A stretch of 64,000 nt of DNA, from positions 2,049,101 to 2,113,100 of the forward strand of contig CM041199.1 of NCBI GenBank assembly GCA_023078555.1, read 5' to 3'. Below the pieces are notes generated by a model that was not told the DNA's origin, ran no database searches, and saw only the letters and a program-made list of their open reading frames with translations. Positions 27,041-39,790 of this stretch are shown piece after piece. The first letter of the stretch is position 1. Every line of letters begins with the position of its first letter. The stretch comes from Ulva prolifera (lineage: Eukaryota; Chlorophyta; Ulvophyceae; Ulvales; Ulvaceae). Both the position numbers and the translations under genes were made by a program.

Positions 27041-28288
27041 GCGTCTCTGTGGAGCAGCCTGTGCTTCAATCCTGTTGTGAAGCACCTGCCAAACCCGCGG
27101 TCTTCCATTCAATCCCTTACGGGTGCAGAGCTTCAGACTTGACATTCCTAGGCTGTCCCAGTCAATGACTGAAGCTGCTTGCCATGTCGTGTCCTGTACG
27201 CCTCTACTGAACGGTGACGATGTGTTCACGCACGTGCATCACACAGCATGCATGGCATCAGACAGCAGTCCAGCTACAGCGGGGTCCATTGTGCCTGTGC
27301 TGCGCAACACTCTTGTCTCGCCACTCAATGACATCTACGCAGCAACCGGCAGCATCCTCTATCGGGCACGCAGCAGCCACGAGGGCGCTGGGGAGCTCGA
27401 GCCGGTCATCTGGAAGAGGCCGCAGCAACTGACAGACTATCGCGATGCATGTGCCTGTACCGGTGTTGGGTCGCTTTGCAGCATCCTGTGGCAGTCCAGT
27501 GGTAGAGCGGTCTTGTCACTGGACTTCACTGGACTTCACTGGACTGCCACACATCCCCAGGACCGCCACCCCGAAATTAGGTCTGAATATTCGGAATTGT
27601 TCTATGTGATCAAACCCGATGACCCAACAATGGTCGGCACACACATGTGAGGTGGAAGAGCCTTCCAGGAAGACACCAGCTTGACCTGGTGCAATTTTTA
27701 CTCCTGATATGTTGGCAGAGGGTTTGACAGGCTCACCCGTGTACGAGAAGGTGCCGAGCAGGTACCCTTTGCTACTGCCCTGAATGGCAGATCGGACGCG
27801 GCTGATGGCAGCATTGAGTCTATCTTCGTCGTACGGGTTCGGCTGCTTTGCCGCCATGCCACTCATCGAGCTGCGCGTGAGCATGATGCCGATGGGCCCC
27901 ATCCGCTGGACCGGCCAGGGGACGCTCTTGACAAGCGCTTCCTCGCTCCCCAGAATAGCCGTGCTGGACCTGTTCCTGCAGGCTGACGCCGTCATGCCCT
28001 CCCGGCGGTGCAAGACCTCAGCCGAAACCAGCCAGCCATAGCTGCAGCATCATAGTGGCCCCGAGCGACGTGCAGGGGGAGACATCAAAGCGTGTGGCGC
28101 AGGGGGCGAGCGGTCGGCAGGGCTCGACGAAGGCGGCCTCGGCACCAAGCTCGCAGCGCGAGGATCTGTCTCTGCATCAATGCCACCTGCAGCCATCCCG
28201 ATGTGCATGTCACTGCATGTCACGAATTCCGCCCAAAACTAGGTCTAAGCTAGGCAAGGCACGCATTGCAACTGCGCAGCGAGAGCTA
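27041..28288 (-). repeat. Inner piece of the right arm
   Basis: It is the reverse complement of 11,640-10,331. It carries the end of the decayed POLE copy (about 28,040-28,240) and the unidentified inner segment. Several small indels separate it from the left arm. It ends at TA 28,287-28,288, where the transposon begins. Confidence 0.93.
28040..28288 (-). pseudogene. Decayed POLE 3' end, right arm, distal fragment
   Basis: This is the counterpart of 10,331-10,590: it resembles the start of the last POLE exon (GGCGGCCTC.. and CGGTCGGCAGGG in reverse). It was cut from the proximal fragment (39,802-40,560) by the transposon insertion. Confidence 0.75.
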
Positions 28289-28299
28289 CACATAGGCTA

Positions 28300-29242
28300 C
28301 AGCAAGATAGGAGCACCCGGGTGCTCCAGGAAACAGGGTGCGCATGAAGTGGGTGCGCATAGCCATGTGAAACCGAAAACCGCTCGAATTCCGATCTAAA
28401 GGCCTTTATAGTATTTATTGAGGTGCATACCGTCCTAAGACGTGCCGAGAATGAAGATTGGCGGCATATACGACCCGCGGCAGTACTGCATAGAGCTTGC
28501 CTGCGCACCTTGAGGGGTGCGCACAGGTACAGGTGCGCACGGTGCACGTGCGCGTTGTTGTGAACAATGTTATACTGGAAGGGAACGACGTTGCTTTATA
28601 TCCGATATGTGAGTGGATGAATAGACGGGCTTTGTCCAGTAATTTTGGCCTGTAACAGCAACGGTGCCGCTTGCAGCCTCGCTGCTTGCGCACCCAGGTG
28701 GGTGCGCAAGCATCACAGGTGCGTCACCTGTGTGCGTGTAGCTGGCACTGGTGTCGTGTAACCCGGGTCACCGAATGTGATGAGCCGCGGTATTGCTCGC
28801 TGCTCTTCCGTGCGGGATTTCTATGGGCATCATGGTTATTGCTGATGTTGTTCATGTGTCGGAGGTTGTCAAGTGCACGTGCGCACGACATCATTGGTCT
28901 GTTGCCCGAAGTATGCTGTGACAGTTGTTTGAATGCGATTCTCCTTTCGGTTATTCGTTCCTTGGCGATCTGGCATGTGTAAAATGATTCGCGATCCCCG
29001 TCAATGTGTGTATCTTGCCGTGTAGCAAGTGTCGCTGGGGGATTCACCTGCATTCATGACCGGCTAGTACCTGTCACGCATGCTGTTGTGGGTACGAGTT
29101 GCGTTTGGGGGGTATGGTGAATCGAACATTAATACATTGCATGGCAATCTAGTCTTCTGTTGCGTCGTACTGTGCTGCTTGTCGAAGCCGGGCACGTGTA
29201 TATCCTGTGACCAATTTATGAGCGCTTGCTCTAGTCGTTGCT
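28300..29242. repeat. Left subterminal repeat region of the transposon
   Basis: It holds an 18-bp perfect palindrome (GGAGCACCCGGGTGCTCC, 28,310-28,327), several GGTGCGC-type motifs at 28,335-28,365 and 28,500-28,555, and a 30-bp palindrome at 28,683-28,712 (14-bp arms TGCTTGCGCACCCA, 2-nt loop). In CACTA elements such motifs bind the accessory TnpA-type protein. The rest up to 29,242 looks like promoter/5' untranslated sequence of the transposase gene. Confidence 0.8.
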
Positions 29243-32200
29243 ATGGCAAAGCGGAAACGACCCGCACTTGTAAAATTGGCTCATGGATGGACGTTCTGTA
29301 GCGCCTGTAACAAATCCTTTCGTAGAGCTGACAATCTTCGCAGGCACTGTACGTCGAATAGGCACGCCGTCAAATGGGTAGAAGCGTCGTCTCCGAAGAC
29401 AGCAGGTCCATATCCATTACCTAATGTCATTACTCCCTCAGCGTGCTTTCGTGCTCTAACTGGTGCAGTCCCTTTGGACCGCCCGTCGGACAGGTCCCAA
29501 TCCTCCAATCAGGTAGAGGATGCCGGATGTCTTCATGCTGACAGTCCGCAACATATTCTCTTGCCCGTCAACCCAAGTCAAGAAGATTATCAGGACCCCC
29601 CAGGGGATGGTCCCACGCTTCCTGAACTGACCGCTGCTGATCGAAAAGCTTGTGAAGTTCATGAATCTGAGAGAGTGGAGCCCCTGTCATGGGAGGTCGA
29701 AGACACTGAGCCTTTTGACGATGCACCTGAGTCTGAGCAGGTTGCTGGTGAGGTCGAGGACATGCCAGATTCAGACATGGTATCCTCCACGGTGTGCCAC
29801 TACGCCTGTCATATTGGTACTCAAGATGCTAAACATGGGTAGCTATGGTGGCAGGTTACACTCCGGGAGGTTAGCGTGTTGTGGATAGTTGTAGTAATGT
29901 CTCGTTGTGCAGGACATTGACGATCTCCTACGCTATTGGGAACATGAAGGGCGGGTACGAGGTGGCGATGAGATGGATGCAATTATGCAAGCGGCAGAGT
30001 CAGCAGGGTGGTTCCACGAAGGACATTTTAGTATGGATGTCTTCCAGCTCAGTCTACAAGAGCGCATGGACGCTCAGAAGGCTGATCAGATCAGCACTGA
30101 TCGCCGCACCCCACAGAAGGGTACGGTGCGGTGGTATCAGGCCAACGCGGACGAAAAGATCGCCAGGGGTAGTGTAGTGTCTGTCAGGGAGGCTGCTTTC
30201 TGCCTGGCTTCAATCAAGCTTGGTGGCGGCATGACCGTGCAGAGTTTTGACACGATCTGCCGGCTGCTCGCCAGCGGTGGTCTACTTTCACCCGAAGAAA
30301 ATATAATGCCACGGTATGTGTCTTTCAGGTCTGTCAATTGGCCGTGTCCTGCTGCAAGCGCTGCTTTGTTTGCTAGGCGTGATTTGCTTCATGAGATTGC
30401 CTCATTGGTGTGAGCATGACAAAGGTGTGAATGCTACCGTTACAAACATGGAACACCCCGTGTAGGTCTCAACACATCATACACGGTCTTCTCTGTATCC
30501 AAAAGCCAGACGACTATGCCTGGGAGATGTGTGACAATGGGCAATGCCCAACTGTATACGGGGAGCACACCACGATGGCCCAGCGTATCAAAAATGCAGG
30601 AGAGCGTTGCAAAAGATGCGGCTCCCCACGGTACCGGAAACGCAAGGCTCTCATCCAACCCGTCCGCAAGTATGGCATCCCTCATGTGTTGATGTGGGCC
30701 TTGTGAGTGTGGGAGTGGCGAGAGCGAATGGTTGCGTTCCATGTGACGTCCTTGTGGCTGCAGTGCCTACATTTTGAAGCTTGCTGACGTGGTGCGACAT
30801 TTGTTTGGTGTCCCAATTTTTGCCAAATTTGCCGGGACACGGACGCAGGCATTCCTCGACTCTCCTTTGTACCAGCAGTTGGACGAAGGACATGGACATG
30901 CTCTGTCTGCTCTGTCGAATGATGGGTCCGCCCCCAGTACTACCAACACCTGTGCAACAGACTCCTCAACTCCACCAAATGTGCCTGCATCGTCATCAGG
31001 CATTGTACATGCCCCAGTCGCCACTTCACCTAGTGCCCCAGCTAAATCCTCCGAGCCTACCCCCGGCTCCACGCCGCCTATGTCTCCCATGGAAGACGAA
31101 GTCGCAGAGACGGTGGATCCCGATCCCAGTGATGAACACATGACCGGGAATGGAGACTCCATGACCCTGACATTCGGGTTATTTATTGATGGAGTGCAGC
31201 TGCACCAACATGCTCGAGCCACCACGACTGTTGTTGGTATCAAGTGCATTGACCTTCCAGCGTTTCTTGCCAATACAGATATTGCGTGTTATCCTCTCGC
31301 TTTCATAGATGGGCCTAAAGAGCCCACTAACCTGTCCGAATTCATGGCAATTGTTCTTCGACAGTTCAAGGAGCACGAACCTGTAGGACAAGCAAACGAC
31401 AAAGGTGAGTATCCTCGGTGTATGTGTTGGTCTCAATGCACATGGAATTGCTCGCAACCTGGTTTGCCATGTGTATGCTGGATGTAGGCGAAACTGTTGT
31501 GCGTGGGGCCCCAATACGTGTTTGGGACAGTCACCGCAAGAAGTATCGCCTGGTGTTTCCCGTGCTGGTGTTTGCATTTGCGGACACACCGGCAAGGCGG
31601 AGTTGGGCCCTCACAATCGGCCACACTGGATTCAGAGGGTGTGACAAGTGCAGTATCAAAGGGTTCCGCAGGTTACCCGACGGGACGACACTCGGGTGGA
31701 CTGCATTTTGTGGATATTACAGGGAGTGTCATGCAGCGGTACTCGAGGAAGGCGCAAAGGTGCGCATTTTCGTGTCTATTTAAATATGCTGTCCGGATAT
31801 TATTTTGCGGTTTAGGTGTTGGTCACCCGCAGGTGCTTTGGGGTGAGGTTGCCGCACCAAGATTTCATTACCTATGTTATGTTGCATGTACAACTGGCAA
31901 GCCGCGTATACACACCAGCATATGATCTGAGGAAAAATACCGTATGCAGGTTTGGTCAGATATCACAATCCAACTTGGCTCAAACGGACAGCCAGACCTG
32001 GCTGCTGTGGCGCGCATCCGTATCACGGACGAGAAGCACCGTGCCAGAAGTGCTGAGGCAGACGCAATCAGCGTTGAGTGGGAGCAACAAGTCCCGCTCC
32101 CCGAAGAGGCGCGCAACGGAGGCGCACTTACTGCAGACCCAAACACTACAGCTCAAAGGCGTTTGACTCAAAGTATGCTCTGGACCTCGTTCATGAATCA

Positions 32201-34245
32201 CCATGCCTTCATTGGCATCTCTGTAATGGTGACTCGGTTTATGTGCAAAGCCATTATATGAAACCGTGTATCGATTACTGTGATCGAGGGGGAGGTGGTG
32301 TACAGCATGCTTACGCACCTGGGAGACTCGATACACGGGCGCCAATACAGAGCACAGGACACTTGGGTGCCGTGGGACCAATCCATTCCAGGCAAGTGGC
32401 CTGCGTTCGTACAAGTGAGAATTCCGCCTTCTGTATTGTGATATGTCCTCCCGATCCACTCCAATTGCGTGCTCTTGTCTCAAATGCCTATCTGCATGGT
32501 GTGCAGTTACCAATTTACATTTGTGGAGCCAATGTCCCACTCGATCTTGTATGCCCTGGTACGTACGTTCTTGGAGTTGATATGCCACGTGAAGAATGGT
32601 TTGATTGTGGACGGAAAACTCTTCTCTTTGGCCGTCGAGCTACAGGTTCGGATGGATATCTTTGCTGACAGGATACAGTATCCAAGTGCCTACCACCGGC
32701 GTCCCCCAAGACTGCGAGGGTGACGCTGCTACCATTCTGAGACTTGATTTACGTGTACTGCCTCTGCCGATGACATGGTTGTGCCGCATGTTGTGTACAG
32801 AATCTGGTGTGCAGAATTGTGCGTATTTCCAAGTGGCTCTTCGAGGAGCTCAACACTTTCGTGGAGATTACTGGGGCCGCATGCTTCTACGTTGCCAGGG
32901 ATGAAGTGCACCCAGGCATCTTGAAGATGTGGAGTCACCTCCGGAAGTACACGCTGTACTTCCTGCATTACCGCCCGGGCCAGCACACTTTGGAGCAGAT
33001 CCGAGCTGCGCAACGGGAGCTCTTCCAGTTCGGCGAGTACGCAGAAAAGCACTTGCAGTGCAAGATGCTGACTCTGTCTTGTGCACAGGTGTTTCGCCCA
33101 CATACCTGAGCATGTCATGAGCACCCTCCCAGGTGCCTTCCTCCGGGAAGATTGGGGCGAGCGCATGATCAGGCTCACTAAAGGTAGGATCACTGGACAC
33201 GCCACGCAGCAATCGGCACGGGCATCAGCGCAAGTGTGTTTGACAGAGATGGGGCTCCGTGTAAATCAGCAAGAGCACCCAGGTATTGATGCTCCGCTCC
33301 TGAGAGTCATGCCTCCAACCAGCTCAAGGCCAATGGACCCAGGGGACGACTATGGGACCCTTTTGCATCGATTGACCCCAGCATACACTGGAGGAGACAA
33401 TGATGAGGTGTGATCTTGTCCAATGCCACTTCAGACTGCGTTGAACGGATGTTGCTGGACCCGTGCGGTCTACATGATACCTATATGACACTACACCTGA
33501 AACAGCTACACACTTGTGCTGTGTCATGAGCTGAAACACTGTGTTGTTGCAGGAAGTCCGGTTTGGGCGTGTTTTGCAGCAGATGGAGGAGAGGGCCGGC
33601 CGTGCACACCGGGTAAATGGCGACCTCGCTATTGCCGGCAAGCTTACCAAAGATCATATCACCGGGAGAAGAGTAGGGGCCGGACACCCCGTTACTTACC
33701 CTGATGGTATCCGGCCGGATGTCTTGGTGTCTGACACCGCGACAATTCAGTCAGGAGCGTATGTTATCCGCACTGAACTTGGGTCCGTGGCGTACAAACG
33801 AACTCATACAGACCAGTACGTCTACATCCCCTTCAGGTCAGGCCGGACACATAATGCATGTGTCATGTGTATAGAGCAACTTGTGCTAGTTAAGCGTGTC
33901 GGCATGGGCTGGCGAAATGACGAGGCCAGGATAGCTGTGGGGACTCTGTGGGATCATTTGTCTGTCCGACACGGTGCAGGATTGGAGTCCACTTTTAATG
34001 ACGATCCCAAACAGGGTGCCTGTGTCATCCCACGTGCCATGTTATTGACTCCGCAACGCAAGGAGAAGGGATATAAACATGCTGTTTTCATTAGGCAAAT
34101 CCAATGCCCTTGCGTGTATATTCCTGACAATAAAGGTGGAGATGTTTTTATGACGATCAGCAAGATGGGGTATCGTGGCAGGAAGGATCTTTTGTGGGGA
34201 AGTGATTGTGGGCAGCCCACAGAGGATGTTGAGATTGATCGATGA
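29243..34245 (+). CDS. CACTA/EnSpm-type transposase (Tnp2 family) with N-terminal C2H2 zinc finger
   Basis: Exons placed with matching phases: 29,243-29,779; 29,913-30,313; 30,466-30,669; 30,764-31,404; 31,488-31,759. Then come less certain pieces within 31,949-32,720, then 32,801-33,057, 33,089-33,407 and 33,553-34,245. The N terminus has a zinc finger (CSACNKSFRRADNLRRH). Tnp2 signatures follow: FGLFIDGVQLHQHA (the first catalytic Asp region), AFIDGPKEPTNLSEF, FAFADTPARR, a C-x2-C in GFRGCDKCSIKG, RTFLELICHVKN, then WSHLRKYTLYFLHYRPGQHT and EHVMSTLPGAFLREDWGERM. In 31,950-32,480 the best reading changes frame more than once, so the gene is either more finely spliced than I could resolve or mutated. 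Between 33,057 and 33,089 a 31-nt stretch starting GTGCAA and ending CACAG must be removed to keep frame. Confidence 0.82.
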
Positions 34246-35299
34246 GTGAGTGTTGTAATCAACATCCTGAAGGTAGTTGTGTCGGCAAGTGTCGAGTGTA
34301 CAAAAGGTTACAAGGCAGCACTGTATTGCAACACATGCTGAGAGTGCTATATTCATTGGTCTACTTCCGATGGTACCTGACAATCCTGCTGTGCTAAGCA
34401 CTTGCGCGCGATACACTGCAGTGTGACTGAGATTACAGTATGGAAGTCAAGGTAACTGTATGCGATGACACTGAAGTTGAGCTGCTGTCTAATTTCCTTA
34501 CATATGCACTACGTTTGGCTTAAGGTGCTGTGCTGAGAAACAACTAAAGAATGTCTCCATTGTTCTGTTGAGGTCACACGCAACCGTCCTGACACTGTGT
34601 CTACAAAGCAATTCATTTCTTTCAAAGCCCAGGCCTGCTGAGACCCACGTCCAGCAGATATGCTAGTCAACGTGTGATCAATGTGTGTTTGTGTTTATGG
34701 CCGTGCAGCAACCGGGCTGGTCTCTAGACAATCCTGGAGTTGTGAATCGTGCCAGCTTAAGCTGGCAATTGTCATTGACCGCTGTTGCTGGCAACCGTGT
34801 GGATGCCGTTGCAGCACATCTCTAGAGCTGCAGCTGGAGGTGCATGCAACAGAGCACCACCGGCATGTTTGTCAAGTAGTCATAGTAACTCTTTCGAATA
34901 TCTCTTCAGGCTCATGTTTACGTTGGTTTGAGTGTGGTGACATGTCCATCGCACCTCCGGCGCAGGCTGGTTGTCGTAAGCATGCACACACGACTCAGGT
35001 GGTAACAGGCACAACGGCCGCAAACAGGGCGGAAATCCGGCCATCACATACGATTCATATTATTATTATTCACCTTTTTACGTCATCAGATTTCCGCCCT
35101 ACGTGCGGCACATACGTATTGGCGTCACAAGCGGACGTCGATCAGCTCTAGCCATGTGGCTACGAGGGCACGACGGACCGCGACCAGCGTCCGTCGAGAC
35201 TTTGGACTGAGCAACGTTGATTGCTGACGCCTCAAGAAGCACGGGCACAGTACATGCGGTGTGCACGATTGCTGCTAAGCTCTGCCGCATGCGTTCAAA
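34246..35299. other. Spacer between the two transposon genes
   Basis: It should contain the end of the transposase transcript and the promoter of the second gene. No coding sequence is recognised. Confidence 0.6.
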
Positions 35300-38054
35300 A
35301 TGTCAGCCAATTTGACCCCCATGAAGGTCCGCCTACTGAAGGCACTCGCTCTTGTGATCGACGGCAAGCAGTATCGAATGTCCATGTTGAGGAGTGAAGA
35401 TCAGCCTATCGATGATTTCCTAGCAGAACTTCGTGTGGAATTCGTACGTAAGCTCGATACACATAGCCATCGTTTGTACAACTCCGTAGAGGGAAGCCTA
35501 GACGTCGAAGACACCCGTTCCGAGCGAATTTTTGATATCATTGTGAAAATACCGTATCAAGGCGATCATGACTGGCCGCTACAGCGGGCGGAGACTACGG
35601 GCGTGATCGTAGTGAAGCCTCCACGCACGGGCATGGTGCAGACCCAGCATGCTCAGGTCGGTCGCAAGGCAACAAACCGGCGCTTACAACGGAAGGCTAT
35701 CGAGGTAAATGGACTATTGTTCGGCCGTGCAGGGCAGCAGCTTCGACGCCCCTCGTTGGCGGTGTTGTTAATCGCCGGTATGCTCCAGCCGGACACGCAA
35801 TCCACTGTCATCTCAACCTGCCAGCTATCGCGGTGCAGGCAGAGAAGGAGATGATAGCACATATGCTGATGTTGATGCCCAAGATATCCGACGCTGCGTT
35901 CCTGCACCTATTGACGCACCTCGATGTGTCTGTGGTGTCCGGGACACCGTCCTTCTCCCTCGGCGCCGTCATGAGTCAAAAAATCAGGACTATGCTGATC
36001 GATCCGGCTGTGAAGGGGTGGGTGGTTCCTGATGATATCGACGGCAGCAACGTACTACGCTCTTCTCACTAGTCGCATGCAAATCGACATACGCCATTAC
36101 CGTCGCGCTGAATAAAATCAATCACCGTACAGGACTTCGAGGGTCTCGAGCAACTCCGGAACGGGTGGAGTATCTTGGATGCTAAGGGCTCCGCCATTCG
36201 CATGGTGTATTCGTACGTCTACAGGCGATGTATCTTGGTAGATCGTCCAGAGGTCGCAGAAGAGGCAAGGATGGCCCTCGGTAATGTTTCAAAAACATAC
36301 AACACTGATAACAAGCGTAAAGCACAAGCGTCGGTGGACCTCTTGTACCTGTCATGGGCGCAAATGTTTGAGGAACACAAAGACGAAACAGGCGGCCTGG
36401 TCGGACTCATGATGTCAGAGGAGCACGGATTGTCCAAAGAAGAGGCTGAAGCAACGACAGCAGCTCTTGAGCACACTTTCAAAGTCCTCAAGCCGACGGA
36501 AGGACAGCCTGTTCTTGCGAAGGACTTCAGAAAAGCGATGCGGGACCAGATCAAATCCATGCTCGCATCCGAGCGGAATAAGAAGGAGCGAAAACAGCAT
36601 CTTATGCACTGCCTATTGATCGTAGCCCTTGATTCTGAAGGATTGCGGCGTCACACAACTGTGGCAACTAGTCGCCCCTGCTTTCTTGACTACATGCAAT
36701 GATGCAGGGAGTCAAGTGCACATACCATCAGTGGGCACTGCTGATGGGGTCTCCAGAGTCTAGGAGCACTATCAAACTGTCAAGGCTGCCGAGTGAGGAC
36801 TCAGCAGGAGAAGACAAACTATATGTAGACAGCGATGGCCACAGATCCCACATAGGCTGGGGCGACATGTGGGGCACAGCAGGCAGCCACCTGCCAGGAA
36901 CTCCATTGGGCTTCATGCACCGGGAGTATGATGTATATGAAGCAGCAGACCAGCTCGATGTCGCGTTGCTCTCTGACATGGCCTCCATTAACCTCGACAG
37001 GCTGTTTGCAGCCAGTGGAGGTAGCACAATCCCCAGTTGGCTGAGATTCCAGCAGGTGCACCGGTTATTGGTGTGGCGGGTGCCCTGTCTCAGCGATGGG
37101 CCGAGTGCAGCAGAAGAGCCACAGGGGTCAGAGTCACAAGGTTCTGATGAGGAAGCACCCGACGACGAGGCAGCAGCGATTGAGGCATCTGCAATAGATG
37201 ATACCGAGGTCTGGATGCCGAGAAGAGGTTACATCAACGTGGCCGGCGTCCTCATGCTGATGCGAATCGTCCCGTACGTGGTGCGTGGCCATGGCTATCT
37301 GTACCATTTGTACATGTGCCAAGGTTGAAAGCAAGGGTAGACTCACTGTGGTCTTGTTCCAGGAAGCGTTGTTCCAAAAGTATGACATGCCACCCCCAAC
37401 AAATTTGCTCAAGGTGTGTAACACGCTGGCTTCAATTGTACCAGAGAGACCAGGTGAAGCTGCGCAGCATGATGTTGACCACTGCCCTGACGATAATGAG
37501 AAGGATATTTTTGCGGAAGTTGCAGCGGAGATCGAAACAGGTGCAGCTGCCAGGGAAGCCAGGTCTACGAGGCGGGCAGCAGCGAAGGGCAGTGGCTTGC
37601 CGCGACAAACTGCTGATGTTGCTGGTCCGTCTACCGGCCCTTCAGCAAGGTCCAGTTCAAGAAGGAGTTCAAGGATTCCTCAGGGCCTTGCAGATTCACC
37701 CGCTGCAGCGGAGACTGATGAAGACTCTGCACGTGCCAGTACTGATGAAGACGAGCCAGAGGTGAGCTGTGACTGCATCCTTCTTGTCACTCAAAACGTC
37801 GTCCTGATCCTCGAGGTACTGAATGAGGCAGGCGCAGCATGGCAGTCACACTGACTCACTGCTACGACTTGTACATAGCGAATCGGTACAGGTATCCTGG
37901 AACTCCTCAGAGACTGACAGCAACCCTCCATCCTCAAGGCCCAAAGGGAGACGTCGCCAACCTGCGGTTACTCAATTGCCTTCCAAACGAAAAGCAAGAA
38001 GCAGCGGCAGACAACCGACCCAAGCAAAGAAGGCGCCCCGGAAGCCGCCCATGA
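35300..38054 (+). CDS. Second transposon gene, unknown protein (accessory-protein candidate)
   Basis: Exons placed with matching phases: 35,300-35,704; 35,839-36,051; 36,133-36,621; then one from 36,708 (end uncertain, before 37,360), one starting near 37,363 (LFQKYDMPPP) and ending near 37,758, and a last one from about 37,912. The last exon is open in two phases (stop at 38,054 or 38,062). The start MSANLTPMKVRLLKAL resembles the N-terminal segments seen in transposon accessory proteins, but I recognise no domain. The middle is rich in charged helices (WAQMFEEHKDETGG, EEHGLSKEEAEATT). Acidic Ser/Glu tracts follow, and a basic tail (KRKARSSGRQPTQAKKAPRK in one phase) would serve as a nuclear signal. 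By analogy with CACTA elements it may be the TnpA-like protein that binds the subterminal repeats; that is inference from position only. Confidence 0.6.
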
Positions 38055-38062
38055 GGCGGTAA

Positions 38063-39790
38063 CGCCTAGGTACGAGTCACCAGAGCCTGATAACCCCGTT
38101 CACATTCTTACCAAACTAGAATTGGGTTTGTACTGGTTATCCATGGTATGCGTTGATCAGAGGCTGTAGGTAGATAACGGCAATGTGCACTGAAAGTCAT
38201 CAGCATGTGCTGGCAAAGCAGTGTTGCATTTCAGCTTAAGCAGTAGCAGCGGAATCATGACGGGGCATGGGATGTGCAGGGCATGCTCAAGTGACACCAC
38301 GGACACCGTACGACACCAAGGTAGACCTGATGACCTCCTGCATGCCTCTGCCTTTGCTTTGTTTGAGGCGGTTTCATACCAGTAGAGGTTGCCACGTATG
38401 CATGAAGAGATGGTGTAGGCTTGCTTCTCTCCCTGGTGAGGGTGCAAGGACAGCGGATGTACAGTGTAAACCTGAATGGCAACCCGGATACCACCTGGAA
38501 CAATAGTGCATTGTGAAATAAAACAGCAGCTATTGATCTCGATCTCTTCGTGTTATATTGCGCACCTAATCGGCGCATGCCGCGCTTCTTGCGCACCAGG
38601 TAGGCGCACAGTCAGGCGCACCCCCCAGGTGCGCCGATTAAGTGAGGCGGCGCAAGCTAGGGGGTGCGCGCCACCAGGTGCGCGACGGAACCCCTGAAGA
38701 GCGCAGGATCGCTGCGAGGCTCGCGGAGAGGCGTACATACTCTCTGAACATATATAGTTTAATCCCCGGGAAGGGCCAAAGCGGCGGAGCCCTGGCGTGG
38801 CATGGAGCAAGCCGGATACGTTGAAACAACAGCTCAGGAGATACCATCACAGCCCAACTCCCACCGACATTAAAGGATCTGCAGTAACAGAGTCTAAGAC
38901 GTTATATGGACTGGTTGGCCGACGCGGAACCTGTAATGCTGACGCCTAGACTGATGAGGATGTCCACGAGCCTCGCCTGCTACTGAACACTGTATGTACG
39001 CGATTACGGAAGATAGCGACGCGCAAATCGCATCGTAATGCCAAGAAATTGTCAATTATCTCACTACTTCGGTTCCGCGTCACACCGTGCCCGGACGAGT
39101 GCAGGGCACTGGGCTCGGCGTAAGCCTCTGGTGCACATACAACTCGAATAAGTGTGCGAGCACGCACGCCAACATCGTAAGTCGCACGTAAGCATTTCAC
39201 ATTGGCTTATTAAAATGCTATGGAACGGTGACATTCCTTTTAAAGCACCGAAGCACCTCAATTTCGGTCAGTGACCCCCGGGGCAGCTCACCGACTTCAT
39301 AGCTGTACCACCCAACTCGGCGCACCGCAGCGCAAACCGCAAACAGGAACCACAGAAAAACATATGTTTAGCTTACACGAGCGCCGGCGCGCAAATTCAA
39401 GTTACTCTGAAGGACTTACGCCAACGATGCGCGACAGGGAGAGCAACCTATACAACGCACTTCCGCTCCGAGAACAACCCGGGCAGGTTGTGACGGAAGC
39501 CCAAACTTCCATTTAATAGCATATCAGCGATACCATGTCGTGGTGTTGGCTTGTAGGCATGCGGTATCACCTGTAGGGGCTCGACGACCCCAGTGACCTG
39601 CTTCGCGGAAACACCTGTGGGAATGCGAGTACCTCACCGATCGTGTTGGGAACAAGTTCACTGAGATCCCAAGACCACAGGCTATCTTCAGCAGTTAAGT
39701 TGAGGTGATTTAGAGGAGTTTGTGGTGATCTTGAGATTTCACCTTTCAGCGCGCACCCGGCACGCGCACCCAGGGTGCGCGCGCCACGCA
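38063..39790. repeat. Right subterminal region of the transposon
   Basis: It holds clustered GCGCACC/GGTGCGC motifs at 38,560-38,690 and 39,750-39,785. It includes an inverted pair (TAATCGGCGCA at about 38,567 and TGCGCCGATTA at about 38,631) and a 17-bp hairpin GCGCACCC-A-GGGTGCGC at 39,764-39,780. The stretch 38,850-39,740 shows no gene. The motif family is the same as at the left end, consistent with binding sites used by the element's own proteins. Confidence 0.75.

Noticed and set aside
27123-27650. 175-codon frame in the inner right arm (and its antisense partner 27,516-28,013)
   Set aside because: Both strands are open, the left-arm version is interrupted by a tandem duplication and indels, and no similarity is recognised. 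It is left as unidentified sequence rather than called a gene.
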